Shown here piece after piece: positions 47,901 through 58,849 of a DNA stretch of 62,000 bases; the first letter of the stretch is position 1; every line of letters begins with the position of its first letter. This DNA comes from Symbiodinium natans. Its lineage: Eukaryota; Sar; Dinophyceae; Suessiales; Symbiodiniaceae. Location: the NCBI GenBank assembly GCA_905221605.1, contig CAJNDS010002534.1, positions 142,501-204,500 of the forward strand. The letters run 5' to 3'. The position numbers and the translations under genes were made by a program. The notes beneath the pieces were generated by a model. It saw only the letters and a list, made by a program, of their open reading frames with translations. It did not search any database and was not told where the DNA came from.

Positions 47901-50900
47901 TCTCTTCTATGGAACTCCACGAAAGCCGTGTCAACCCGCGACCCTAAACCGAAAACCTCGTTTCCCGACTTCGCCTTCTTCGCAGCAGCATCGTCCTCCG
48001 GCTTCGCTGCGGCTTTTGCCTTCGGCTTCGCTGCGGCTTTGGGCTTCGCTGCGGCTTTGGCCTCCGGTTTCGCAGCAGCGTCGTCATCCGGCTTCGCTGC
48101 GGCTTTGGCCTTCGGCTTCGCTGCGGCTTTGGCCTTCGGCTTCGCTGCGGCTTTGGCCTCCGTCTTTGCTGCGGCTTTCTCTGCCTCGACCAAGGATCAG
48201 GGTTTAGGTTTCAGGGGTTCAAGGTTAGGGTTTCGGGTTGAGGCTTCAGGCTTCCTGTTTTGACTGCTTAAGTTCCTTCCAAACCCGAGACCCTGAACCC
48301 TGAACCCTAAACCCTACGCTAAGCCCCAACTCATCCCCCGAACTGATGCCCGCAAACTTATCCCTATCCCCTAAAACCCTTCAACCGCCTGAACCTCTAA
48401 GCCCCCAAAACAACCCAAAACCCAAAACCCTTCCTTTCCTGTATACATACATATAAATCATATGATATGTGTATATGTTTTTATATACACCTTTTTTGTT
48501 TAAATTTAAATGAATTCCGAACAATCGGCCACAAATTGGCTACCAATTTGTCAGAAACTCCGAACCATCGGCCACAAATCGGCACCAACCCGAATTGAGT
48601 TCCGAACGATTGGGCACCAATCCTATCCACGTTCCAAGCAAATGGGCATTAACCCTGACTAAATTCCGAACAATCGGTACCAAGCCTAGTTAAATTAAGC
48701 ACAACTGGCACCAATTGGCCCTAGTTCACGCACCAACCCTAATTTCATTCTGACAAACGGCACCAACCCTAAGTAAACTCCGAACAAGCGGCACAGGGTT
48801 TAGGGTCCTGGGGCCTCGGGTTTAGGGCGCAGGGGCAAGGGCTCAAGGTTCAGGGAGAAAATTGTGCCTAGAGTTCAAGGCCTACAATATATTAACTTTT
48901 AGCCAGTTTGGCGCGTTCAGTTCCGGGTCCAGGCTTTTGGCCCATAGGGATTAGGGGATAAGTGAATAGCATCTTCCGATAGTAAGGTGTTGCTGTTGTG
49001 TGTCCCTAGATTTTATGGACTGAGTGAACTTTATGTGAATATGTGCCTAATGTGATTGGATTCTTTGGGCGCGTGGGTATTCTTCCAACGCTTGGCAAGC
49101 TGCTTGACTAGTGAATGCTGGGGCTTGAGAAGCTGATCCCTAAACCCTAAACCCTAAATCCTAAACCCTAAACTGCCCTAAACCCTAAACCCTAAACCCT
49201 AAACCCTAAACCCTAAACCCTAAACCCTAAACTGCCCTAAACCCCAAACCATAAACCCCAAACCTAGCTACTCAAACCTCCTCAACCCATGTCAGAATCA
49301 GCTCGAGTGGCCTGCAAAGCCGCCTTGGCCTCGGCCGCCTCCCACGCGGTATAGGGTTTAGGGTTTAGGGTTTAGGGTTTGGGGTTCAGGGTTCAGGGTT
49401 TAGAGTTTAGGGCGCAGGGCTTAGGGTTTAGGATTTAGGGTTTAGCGTTTAGGGTTTAGGGTTTAGGGTTTAGGGTTTAGGGTTCAGGAGCGAAAGTTTT
49501 GAGCGAACGTTTTGTACGAAAGCTTTCAGCGAAACGTCTTGTGCAAAATTTCTTGAGCGAAAGTTTTGTGCGAAGATGTTGAGCGAAAGTTTTGTGCGAA
49601 AGTTTTGAATCGGCTGTATATTGCATTTTTTTCCGGGATGCCTCCGGGGAGGGAAGTGCCCTGAGGTTTAAGTAAATGAGCATTTGGCCTCCCAGGCGGT
49701 TTACTTAAATCTGTTTCTCAACTGTTTAGACAAATATCTTGGGAAACTCAGAATGACACCTACAGTTTCGGAATGTGTTTAGGGTTTAAACGCCTAGGGT
49801 ATTGCTGGCATCCTTCTTGGGGTGCAGGGTTGAGGGTTGAGCGGTTTAGGGTTTAGGCTTTAGGCGTTAGGGCTTCGGGCTTTGTTGCTGTCATCCTTTG
49901 GGGCATGGGTTGTAGGGCCTAGGGTGTTTTGTATTAGGGCCTTTCGTGTTGGTAGGGCTTTAGGGCGTCTAGGGCTCTTAAAGTGAACCCTACTTCAAGC
50001 CCGGGCTTAGCAGGTTCGGGGCTCAGGGTTCGGGGCCTCAGGGTTCAAGGTTTAGGGTTTAGGGTTTAGGGTTTAGGGTTTAGCGTTTAGGGTTTAGGGT
50101 TTAGGGTTTAGGGTTTAGGTTTCCAGCCCAAACGCCAAGGAGGCCCCCAAACGCCGAAAACCCCTAACCACAAGTCCCGCCCAGGCCTCCTTGATGGCCA
50201 GGGCACGTTTTGCAGCAGCCTGGGGCCATCGTGGCTCGCCCAGGGCGGATGTTTGGGCTTAGGACTTGAGGACGGTTTCGGGTTTAGGGCTTGGAGTTTA
50301 AGAGAGTCGGATGCCCTAGAATGGGGGACTAGCCCTGGAATTGATTCAGGCAGTCGGTTGGGGCAGCTCTGAGGGCTCTCATTGTACGGGCGTCGGCCCA
50401 ATTAAAGATCAACCAGAGCATTGGTACAGGCAGTGGCTCAGGACGAAGAGGTCGCCGCCACCTTGGGCGACATGGTTGCCAAGTTTTTGCCAGTGGTCTT
50501 CTGATTCAGCTCTCAAGTCGGGCCGCTGAGGACTGCATTTGTATGGAACCGTCGGGAGTCACGGGCGATCATAGAGAGATTAGGGGAGTCTCCTGAGGAC
50601 ATAACGTCCGCGCTGACCTTCAGATGCGAGATGCAGCTGGCCGCGGCAGGAAAAGTTGATGTCTTGTGGGCAGCCCCTCCGGGAGGCACTAGCAGCATAC
50701 GTCGATTCGCGGAGACGGGGCCATTGCGGTGCAGAGGCGGCTTCGAAAGATGGGGGCTGAAGGATCGTACAACAGGCCCAAGTGCAGCATGCAGATGAGA
50801 TGTATCTACGTATGCTTCTGATAGTGCATGCTGCGGTGCAACACCTTCAAGAACAAAGCTCCATCCACGGGCTGGGCTAGCAATTTACGAAATACCTGCT

Positions 50901-53900
50901 CTACAGCGGGGCTCGGAAGGAAGGCAAAGTGGGCTCCAGGTCTGATTGAAGTGCTGGGGGATGTTCTGAAGGGGCTGGGCGCAGTGAGCATGAACATCTG
51001 GCCAAGGCGAGCCTCGATTGGGAGGCACATGTGAAAGCGGCTCATTGGCCACCGTCACAGCAGTGTGGAGCGTGCACTGCTTCTGGAGCGAGACAGCGAG
51101 TGCATCGTAGAACACAATCCGCGATCAGGAGGGCGAGCTGGGAGGGTGGTTTGCGGGTATCTCACTATGATGAAGGTCGTGATAGCACCGACGCACCGGT
51201 TCTTCTCGAATGAAGGTGTGGATGGTAGAGGGAGCTTGCCGGATCAATCTTTACTCAAGCGGGTAGTGACCCCAAAGGCCAAAGCAGCAGCTGCAACATG
51301 GAGGGCTACTGCGCTACTGTTTGGGGTTTAGGGTTTAGGTTTAGGGTTTAGGGTTTAGGGTTTAGGGTTTAGGGTTTAGGGTTTAGGGTTTAGGGTTTAG
51401 GGTTTAGGGTTTAGGGTTTAGGGTTTAGGGTTTAGGGTTTAGGGTTTAGGGTTTAGGGTTTAGGGTTTAGTACGGGCTTCCCAGCCGTCAAACTTGTACC
51501 AAGTCTTATCCCAGACGTGGTTGAGACGACGCAAACAGGCCTGGAACCTTAAGGCTAAACCCTAAACCCTTAGGTCAATGGTTGGCCCGTTCTGGAGCGG
51601 CCTATCAGCGGCATCAGAACATGCCGAAATGGAAATATGCCGAAAACGTCGTGACTGTGCACTGTCGCAAGTCGCTGGAGGCCCTTTGTTTCTTGTCCGC
51701 ATTAATTTTGTTGCGCTCAGGCAGTCGTGGTCAGTCTTCTTGTGGCGCAATATTCATTCTTCCCTGCAACTAAGAAGAAGAAGAAGAAGTCTTGGGTACA
51801 TGGAACTCCGGAGTGTCGCGTTGGGGGCAAACATGCGCCAGTGGCGGGACCCATTATGAGGGTACGGGGTAAGAGGGCTCCTCAAAGAAAGAATGTGAGA
51901 GCTGTCAAGATTGACACCGAAAACTGCTTTTCAAGTGGGTAGGGAGGCGTTGCGCATCGCAACCATGATGCCCAATTTTTCCTACGTATATTCCCAATGT
52001 AGCCCCTTCTGATAAGGGTCCCTCCTCTGGTCCCTTGTCACCCTAAACCCTAAACCCTAAATCGCCACCTTCTTGAAAAAAACACACACAAAGAGTGATG
52101 TTTCGGATGACGTGTCCGCAGATGTGTGTGGACAAGGGGCATGGCGAGTGAACGTTGGGATGTCCAGGATGGAGGGAGGGACCCCATCGAGTTCAGAGCC
52201 GACGTGGGAGATGGCACTGTACAGCACTACTATTTGCCTAAGAACCCCAAGAGAATAAAGAATTATAATAATAATCCTTATATTGCCCTTAATAAGGAAG
52301 CATAGTCTTTATTTTTAAGGGGGTTCTTTAGCAGTTAGTAGAGCAGTAGAGCGTATACAGGTCGGTCCTGTCAGCTTGCATGAAGCTTGGGGCCTTGTGC
52401 ACGGCAACGTGTTGGAGTTTAGGGTTTAGGGTTTAGGGTTTAGGGTTTAGGGCTTAGGGTTTAGGGTTTAGGGTTTAGGGTTTAGGGTTTAGGGTTTAGG
52501 GTTTAGGGTTTAGGGTTTAGGGTTTAGGGCTAAGGGTTTAGGGTTTAGGGTTTAGGGTTTAGGGTTTATAATTAGCTGGTTGTTTGTGTCAAAGTGCAGG
52601 GCTGGCGGACAGCGAAACTCGCGAAGGCGCTCAGGGCGATTGGGTTCTGTGGTCCTTGTTTGCATGATTGTAATCTGCACGCCTTCTGTGTGGGAACAGC
52701 GCAAGAGAGCCGGGGAGTGAAAGCAGAGAGACGATGAGGGACGACCAGATGAGGAGGATGAACTGGTAGAAGAGGTTCTGCAACCTCTCAGAACCGAGCG
52801 GCATGGTGCTCTTTTTGCCAATGCAAAAAGCGCGGTACGTAGGAGGCTGGGGCTAGAGAGTACGGAGAGGAGCCAGACGTGGAGCCACCTCACAGAAAAG
52901 CACATAACGCCTACGGCATTCCGCCTGAGCCAGCTCCCATGAGGCCAACAGTAGCGGTGAGACAGCTTCGGGACGCACAGAAAGAGTCCCAGGAAAGAAA
53001 CCAGTTGGGGATGCCCAATAGCCCTCCCAAACCCGCGACAGTGAGGTTTCGGATTTAGGGTTTAGGGTTTAGGGTTGAGAGTATGACCATACGCTCCCGA
53101 CCCTAACCGGCCTCCAAATTATTGTTGTGGGGGGGGGGGGGGGGGCGTTTCGTCCTCAACAGCCCTTCAGATTGCGGCACTTCTGAGATAACTCCCTGGT
53201 TCTTAGTAGGGAATGAGGGAATGAGGTACCCTATGTATACCCTTTAAGGGATTATATAGGGTACCTCATTCCCTCATTCCCTACTAAGAACCAGGGAGAT
53301 AAGGGCCTCTCGGGGTTGATGTTCCCCTCCCTTATACGAAAAGTCCTCAATAGAGATTATAATCAGGGGTACGATAACCCCTTTTTAAGGACTGTTAGTA
53401 TAAGGGGTACTAGAATCCCTTTTTTAAGGACTGTTAGTATAAGGTAGTATAAGGGGTACTAGAATCCCTTTTTGCCCCCTTTTAAGGACTGTTAGCCCTT
53501 CGTAGGGATTGCAATCAGGGGTACGAGAATCCCTTCTTAAGGCCTGGTAGTCTAAGGGGTTGATGCTCCCCCCGTATACTAGAACAGTCCTTAATCGGGA
53601 GTATCATCAGGGGTACGATACTCCCTATTAAGGACTGTTAGTATAAGGGGGAACATCCCAAGGTTGAGACACTATCCCGTCCTCAACAGGCTAAGCTCCA
53701 AAAGCTTTCCAGTGCTTAGGGTTTAAATGTTAGGATTTAAGATTTAGGGTTTAGGGTTCAAGGTTCAGGGTTCAGGGTTCAGGGTTCAGGGTTTAGAGTT
53801 TAGGGTTTAGGGTTTAGGGTTTAGGGTTTAGGGTTTAGGGTTTAGGGTTTAGGGTTTAGGGTTTAGGGTTTAGGGTTTAGGGTTTAGGGTTTAGGTGTTT

Positions 53901-55561
53901 AGGGGTTTAGGGGTTTAGGGTTTAGGGTTTAGGGTTTAGGGTTTAGGGTTTAGGGTTTAGGGTTTAGGGTTTAGGGTTTAGGGTTTAGGGTTTAGGGTTT
54001 AGGGGTAGGGTGCCCTAGACTACGACAAGAAAACATGATCAACTCTAAACCCCACCCCTTTAAAGCCCAGAACCCTAAGCCCTAAACCTCTAGAGCCCCA
54101 AAAGCCCCAAAAGCCCCAAAACCCCTAGAGCCCCAAAAGCCCCAAAAGCCCCAAAAGCCCCAAAAGCCCCAAAAGCCCCAAAAGCCCCAAAAGCCCCAAA
54201 AGCCCCAAAAGACCCAAAAGCCCCAAAAGCCCCAAAAGCCCCAAAAGCCCCAAAAGCCCCAAAAGCCCCAAAAGCCCCAAAAGCCCCAAAAGCCCCAAAA
54301 CCCCGAAAGCCCAAACAAAAGACCCAGACATCGTAGGTCTTCGGAGGGATTTACGATAGCAGGGTTCAGAGCGCACCCTAAACTCGAAACCCTAAACCCC
54401 AAACCCTAAACTGGCCCTAAGCCCCAAACCCAATTTAGGCGTTTCTTGGGTTTGGGGCTTCGGCGAGACAACAAACAAATCTTCGATACAGCGCGCATGG
54501 CTCCGCCTCCTTCCGCTTTTGGGCAACTGCTGGATCGACCTTCTTCTTCCTAGGCTGTGTCGAGGGTTGAGGGTTGAGGGTTGAGGGTTTAGGGTTTAGG
54601 GTTTAGGGGGTTTGGGGTTTGGCAATTTGGGGTTTGGTGGGTGGAGTCGGGCTTAGGGTTTAGGGTGTTAGGCCACAAGCATCTGAGAGCCTTTGTGCCC
54701 CCCAACCCCCCCCCCCCCCCCCCCCCGCGGCCCCGCCCTTAACAAAAAAGGATAACTCCACAGAGCTTGGGGTTTAGAAATTAATGTTTAGGGTTTCGGG
54801 TTAGAGGGTTCAGGGTTGAAGCTTAGGGTTTAGGGATTAGGGTTTAGGGTTTAGGGTCTAGGGTCTATTTAGGGTGTAGGGTTTAGGGTTTAAGGTTTAG
54901 GGTTCAGGGGTTAGGGTTTGGTTAGATCGGGTCCTGCCGCCCAGCTGCTTGGCAGCTCGTGCAATGGCACTCTCCGGGCCTCTTTTCTGAGTTTTAATTC
55001 AAGGGTTTAGGTTTAAGGTATAGGGGTTTAGGGTTAGAGATTAAGGTTTGGGGTTTGGGGTTTGGGGTTTGGGGTTTGCGGTTTGGGGTTTAGGGTTTAG
55101 GGTTTAGGGTTTAGGGTTTAGGGTTTAGGGACTCGGTGCTCTACAGCAAAAAACCATGGAAAGCAGAACAGAATGCCTGGAAAGTCTCGACACGACGCTC
55201 TACACCCTACACTTCCGAGTCCGGCCGCAAGCTTCAAAATGTTCAAGACGTTCCAAGTTTGATTTAGAGGTTCTAGGGTTTAGGGTTTAGGGTTTAGGGT
55301 TTCGGGTTTAGGGTTTAGGGTTTGGGGTTTGAGGTTTGGGGTTTGGGGTTTAGGGTTTAGGGTTTAGGGTTTAGGGTTTAGGGTGTAGGGTTTAGGCACG
55401 AAATCCCCTTGCCCAACCCTGCCGTTCTACCGTAGGATCAAGACCCTAAGCCCTAAACCCTGAACCCTACACCCTAAACCCTAACCCCGAAACCCTGAAC
55501 CCTAAACCCTAAGGCCCTAAACCCTAAACCCTAGGCACTTTGGGCGGCCCTCCTCCTGCTC
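44954..55561 (-). CDS. SAP-domain, lysine/alanine-rich nuclear protein, multi-exon
   Basis: Minus-strand exons join in phase, with telomere-repeat introns as in the CDPK gene: (55549-55561), 54946-54979, 54507-54549, 51478-51540, 50187-50219, 49312-49338, 47957-48184, 47646-47681, 46228-46284 and 44957-44998, then TGA. Most introns after the second exon are phase 0. The N-terminal part is basic (KKKVDPAVAQKRKE), the middle is an (A-A-K-P-K) repeat resembling histone H1/HU-like tails, and the end is a SAP motif (V-R-E-L-K-D-V-L-R-T-A-G-L ... G-L-K-A-D-L-Q-A-R-L-L-E-A-I). SAP domains bind DNA or RNA in chromatin. The 3' end could instead continue, because the stop overlaps a possible GT donor. 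The 5' end is not located. Confidence 0.72.
44957..44998 (-). CDS. SAP gene exon: SAP motif second half
   Basis: Encodes ADLQARLLEAIAKQ, the second SAP helix, followed by TGA at 44954-44956. A GT donor overlapping the stop is an alternative end. Confidence 0.8.
45380..45760. other. Unique spacer, nothing recognised
   Basis: Non-repetitive, no long ORF, no exon-like island found. Confidence 0.5.
46228..46284 (-). CDS. SAP gene exon: SAP motif first half
   Basis: Encodes VRELKDVLRTAGLKVGGLK, the first helix and turn of a SAP motif. CAG|G acceptor, GC donor. Confidence 0.85.
46530..46700. other. T-rich unique spacer
   Basis: GTTTT-rich on +; no ORF. Sits in the intron between the two exons 47646-47681 and 46228-46284. 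Confidence 0.5.
47007..47112. mobile_element. MITE family M3-related pair
   Basis: Repeated ATAAGTACAGTT units on both sides of a short telomeric stretch. Confidence 0.5.
47484..47570 (-). repeat. CCCCTAAA octamer array
   Basis: Octamer variant (one extra C), about 9 copies. Confidence 0.9.
47646..47681 (-). CDS. SAP gene exon
   Basis: Encodes DDAVRKANNIPI, phase 0. GAG|G acceptor, GA donor. A GC donor four bases on would break phase with the next exon. Confidence 0.6.
47957..48184 (-). CDS. SAP gene exon: Ala/Lys repeat (228 nt)
   Basis: 76 codons starting AEKAAAKTEAKAAAKPKAK and continuing as repeats of AAAKPKAK with two DD/ED-containing variants, ending K-S-G-N-E. It resembles H1-like or HU-like basic tails of dinoflagellate chromatin proteins. 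GAG|G acceptor, donor GTTTTC. It is the longest exon of either split gene. Confidence 0.75.
48515..48795. repeat. Degenerate minisatellite (GAACAATCGGCACCAA-like)
   Basis: About seven diverged units of 35-45 bp with core TTCCGAACAATCGGCACCAA, not telomere-related. Confidence 0.75.
49312..49338 (-). CDS. SAP gene exon (27 nt)
   Basis: Encodes AAEAKAALQ, phase 0; GAG|G acceptor, GC donor. Confidence 0.55.
50187..50219 (-). CDS. SAP gene exon
   Basis: Encodes AAAKRALAIKE, 11 codons, phase 0; CAG|G acceptor, GC donor. Confidence 0.6.
50340..51325 (+). pseudogene. Broken retroelement ORF, methyltransferase-like segment
   Basis: On + from about 50,520 a frame of about 85 codons includes V-D-V-L-W-A-A-P-P-G-G-T-S-S and G-P-L-R-C-R-G-G-F-E-R-W-G-L. 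It resembles the 'APPCgT.sr.r...gp.plR...' segment of ORFs seen in dinoflagellate DIRS-like elements. Frames shift and stop further on. It lies in a SAP-gene intron. Confidence 0.35.
51342..51470 (+). repeat. TTTAGGG array, about 18 copies
   Basis: Separates the methyltransferase-like remnant from the SAP-gene exon at 51478. Confidence 0.95.
51478..51540 (-). CDS. SAP gene exon
   Basis: Encodes ACLRRLNHVWDKTWYKFDG then W-E, 21 codons, phase 0. Aromatic-rich; no family recognised. CAG|G acceptor, GC donor. Confidence 0.65.
51560..52420. other. Unique intron/spacer DNA, unidentified
   Basis: Only short conflicting ORFs and an (AAG)n run at 51768-51789; one CCCTAAA patch at 52042. Confidence 0.4.
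52575..53050. other. Unique spacer
   Basis: A 117-codon minus ORF ends in telomeric repeats and is serine-rich; no support for coding. Confidence 0.4.
53192..53298. mobile_element. MITE family M2: perfect 43-bp inverted repeat
   Basis: The arms 53192-53234 and 53256-53298 are exact reverse complements, with a 21-bp loop. A decayed relative lies at 14190-14282. Confidence 0.92.
53313..53672. mobile_element. Nested or tandem cluster of M1 elements
   Basis: Four or more GGACTGTTAGTATAAGG ends and three ATCAGGGGTACGA internal segments within 360 bp, bounded by outer M1 ends. Confidence 0.8.
53806..54003 (+). repeat. TTTAGGG array, about 27 copies
   Basis: Nearly perfect with a short TTTAGGTG/GGTTTAGGGG interruption at about 53894. 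Confidence 0.95.
54096..54306 (-). repeat. GCCCCAAAA nonamer array
   Basis: About 23 copies; the minus-strand ORFs of G-F-W or G-L-L repeats here are artefacts of it. Confidence 0.95.
54507..54549 (-). CDS. SAP gene exon, basic (NLS-like)
   Basis: Completes Gln, then encodes KKKVDPAVAQKRKE. TAG|G acceptor, GC donor after GAG. The Lys clusters could be a nuclear localisation signal. Confidence 0.6.
54946..54979 (-). CDS. SAP gene exon
   Basis: Completes Gly, then encodes PESAIARAAK plus two bases of Gln. GAG|G acceptor, GC donor. Confidence 0.5.
55549..55561 (-). CDS. SAP gene, possible 13-nt exon
   Basis: Encodes E-Q-E-E plus one base of Gly; CAG|G acceptor and GC donor, in phase with the next exon. 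It could start further upstream and include M-Q-Q. Confidence 0.35.
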
Positions 55562-55859
55562 CTGCTGCATGCTGTGCAAAGTCCCTAAACCCTAAACCCT
55601 AAACCCTAAACCCTAAACCCTAAACCCTAAACCCTAAACCCTAAACCAAACCCTCCAACCCTAAACCCGAAAACTTGGGCTGCTTTACGTCTTTTGCTGG
55701 TAGTAATGGCGGCTTGGGGTTTAAGATTTAGGGTTGAGAGTTTGGGGTTTAGGGTTTAGGGTTTAGGGCTCTTTTAGGATTAGGGTTTAGGGTTTAGGGT
55801 TTAGGGTTTTGTTTTGGGATTTAGGGTTTAGAGTTTAGGGTTTACAGGGTTTAGGGGGT

Positions 55860-56160
55860 CGGGCTCCTGTCGTCGTGGTCGCTGTTGGTTTTGCTTGTCG
55901 TGATGGGTGTCGTCCTCGTCATCGTCTTCATCATAGTGGCCATAGTGGTCGTTGCCATGACCGTTCTTTCTGTCATTGTTGCTGTCGTCGTCATTGCTGC
56001 TGCCGTCGTCACGTGTACTTGTCATGTTTTGTTGTTATGTGCTGCTGTCAATTGGTTTTGCACACTAGTTCTGGCCATTCATCTATTTTGCGGCGGCATC
56101 GTCCCACTCAAGACTGCCATGTCTTGCACAAGAAGAGCTGACAGAACGACGGGGGGTTAG
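55860..56160. repeat. GTC/GAC-rich low-complexity block
   Basis: Imperfect trinucleotide runs give H/R/C-rich, V/I-rich and D/N-rich ORFs in different frames; judged non-coding. A (CATCATCAC) run at 57028-57070 is similar. Confidence 0.6.
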
Positions 56161-56501
56161 GCCTGAGGTTTCAGGCATTCAACCCTAAACCCTAGACCCT
56201 AAACCCTAAACCCTAAACCCATGTCCTCAAAGAAACAGGCACTGATATACATCTGAGGGCACGCGCCCTTCGATCGTGGCGGGGCGCGAGCTGCAGCACA
56301 AAGCTTGTTTCGGTTGGGGGCTAGTATGGGTTTAGGCTTAAGGGCTTAGTTTCGGGGTTGGTAAACCCTAAACCCTAAACCCTAAACCCTAAACCCTAAC
56401 CCTGCAGTTCACTCTAAGGCCTTCGGGCAATTTAGGCTTGGTCTCGGGGAATTCAGCGAACAAAGGTGCCAGCAGAACTGTGGATCATGGGCTTGCCTAA
56501 T

Positions 56502-56615
56502 ACCCCCCCCTCTATGCTACCCCCCCCTAGGTTCCCTGAAATAACCTTGGCCCTAAACCCTAAACCCGAAACCCGAAACCCTAAACCCTAAATAGCCTTA
56601 ATTATGGGGGGAAGC
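56502..56615. mobile_element. MITE family M6 copy with telomeric repeats inside
   Basis: Ends CCCCCCCTAGGTTCCC and GGGGAAGCTAGGGGGGG flank AACCTTGG, then CCCTAAACCC/CCCGAAACCC units and AATAGCCTTAATTATGGGG. Confidence 0.6.
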
Positions 56616-56755
56616 TAGGGGGGGGTGGGGGGGGGGGGGGGGGGGCATAAAGGGGTAGCATAAAGGGGTAGTAGGGGAACCCATGAGTGGACTGCAAGCT
56701 GCATGAACATGGATTTACAGTGCGTGGTGCTTCAGAACTCTGTTGGTTTAGTTTA

Positions 56756-56930
56756 GGGTTTAGGGTTTAGGGTTTAGGGTTTAGGGTTTAGGGTTTAGGG
56801 TTTAGGGTTTAGGGTTTAGGGTTTAGGGTTTAGGGTTTAGGGTTTAGGGTTTAGGGTTTAGGGTTTAGGGTTTAGGTTTTAGGTTTTAGGTTTTAGGGTT
56901 TAGGGTTTAGGGTTTAGGGTTTAACCTCTT
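56756..56930 (+). repeat. TTTAGGG array
   Basis: About 24 copies, then TAACCTCTTGCAG duplicated at 56920 and 56953. Confidence 0.93.
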
Positions 56931-57279
56931 GCAGGTTTTAGGGTTTGCGGTTTAACCTCTTGCAGTAACGATGTCATTGCAAGTAGCTATTGCTGGAGCA
57001 TATGCTGCTGCTGGTGCTGATGAGCATCCTCATCACCATCATCACCATCATCACCATCATCGTTATTGTCATCGTCATAATCAATGATGATGATCCAGGC
57101 CGAATACCCTAAACCCTAAACCCTAAACCCTAAACCCTAAACCCTAAACCCTAAACCCTAAACCCTAAACCCTATATTTGCGCCCTGAATCCTTCGGGCG
57201 GGTTGAGGGCTTGAAGCCGGGCTCGAAAGGTGCAGTACTCGGGTCAGGGTTGTTTCGGACCATCATCTAGGGTTTAGGG

Positions 57280-57899
57280 TTTAGGGCTTAGGGTTTCGGG
57301 TTTAGGGTTTCGGGTTTAGGGTTTCGGGTTTAGGGCTTAGGGTTTCGGGTTTCGGGTTTCGGGTTTAGGGTTTCGGGTTTAGGGTTTCGGGTTTAGGGTT
57401 TAGGGTTTCGGGTTGAGGGTTTAGGGTTTAGGGTTTAGGGTTTACGGTTTAGTTTTTTCTTGCTTGGAGGCTGGGGTTTTGAGGGGGTTTTGGGACCCGA
57501 AACCCCAAACCCTGAACCCCAAGCTCTTCACTCTGAACTCTAAACTCCACCCGAAACCCGAAACCCTACACCCCTAAACCCCTAAACCCCTAAGCTAAAC
57601 CCGAAACCCGAAACCCTAAACCCGAAACCCTAAACCCGAAACCCTAAACCCGAAACCCTAAACCCGAAACCCGAAACCCTAAACCCGAAACCCTAAACCC
57701 TAAACCCGAAACCCTAAACCCCTAAACCCGAAACCCTAAACCCTAAACCCGAAAACCTAAACCCGAAACCCTAAACCCGAAACCCTAAACCCGAAACCCT
57801 AAACCCGAAACCCGAAACCCTAAACCCGAAACCCTAAACCCGAAACCCTAAACCCGAAACCCTAAACCCTAAACCCGAAACCCTAAACCCTAAACCCCA
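57280..57899. repeat. Alternating 14-mer arrays in inverted orientation
   Basis: TTTCGGGTTTAGGG units (57280-57430) face CCCGAAACCCTAAA units (57590-57895) across a 110-bp spacer, a large imperfect inverted repeat. Confidence 0.93.
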
Positions 57900-58849
57900 A
57901 AAATGGTGCTGAAGGCACCCCAGGCCTGTGCTGCTGCCTGCGAAGACCCCCGGAACAAACCTGGAAGGAGGGGTTTAGGGTTTAGGGTTTAGGGTTTAGG
58001 GTTTAGGGTTTTGGGTTTAGGGTTCAGGGCTTAGGGTTTAGGGTTTCGGGGTTAGGGGTTTAGGGTTTGGGGTTAGGGGATTAGGGTTTAGGGTTTGGGG
58101 TTCAGCGTTTAGGGTTTGTGGTTTGGGGGCTTTTTCTTGAGGCCCAGAGGTTCGTGTTTAGGGTTTAGGGAGGACGCCTAACGGCAGACAGTCAGGATAG
58201 TAGAGGACCGAGCTTTCTTTGGGCCTTCCTGAATGCACCATCCCAAGATGACAAACCTAAAGCCCTAAGCCCTAAGCCCTAAGTCCTAAACCCTAAACCC
58301 TAAACCCTAAACCCTAAAGGGACCTGAACTGAGCACTGGACTGCGTGAGTTGCCCGGCGAGGGAGGTCAGGAGAAGACCTGGTCCAGAAAAGTGACTCGG
58401 GTTCTGGCTTTTGGGGCTTAAGGTTGAGGGTTGCAGGTTAAGGGGTTTAGGGTTTAGGGTTTAAGGTTTAGGGTTTAGGGTTTAAGGTTTAGGGTTTGGG
58501 CTTCAGGGTTGAAGGTTGCGCAAAAAAAAAACACCCTGCAAACCTCCTGCCCAAAAACCAGGCACAAACAAAGCTTCGCTGAGGGCGAAGGTTTCGGATG
58601 GTGGAAGTTATGGTCTGGGCCCCTGAGGTTTGGGGCGTAGGGTTTAGGGTGGGGCTTAGGGCTTAGGTTTTAGGGTTTAGGGCTCTGGGTTTTAGGGTTT
58701 AGGGCCTAGGGCTTCGGGCTTACGGCTTCGAGTTCGGGCCTGGGGCTTCAGATTTCTGGCTTCGGAGCTTCGGGGCAGTGAGGGTTAGGGCTTAGGGTTC
58801 AGGGATTAGCCGTCTCCACAGCGGTACTCAAGTCACACGCCTGTAGAGG

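Noticed and set aside
54082-54402. ORFs of repeated G-F-W, G-A-F or L-G-L residues
   Set aside because: All three frames are open because the DNA is a 9-mer repeat; no start context or domain.
55875-56160. Val/Ile-rich 91-codon ORF as a membrane protein
   Set aside because: Produced by imperfect trinucleotide repeats; every frame gives a low-complexity ORF.
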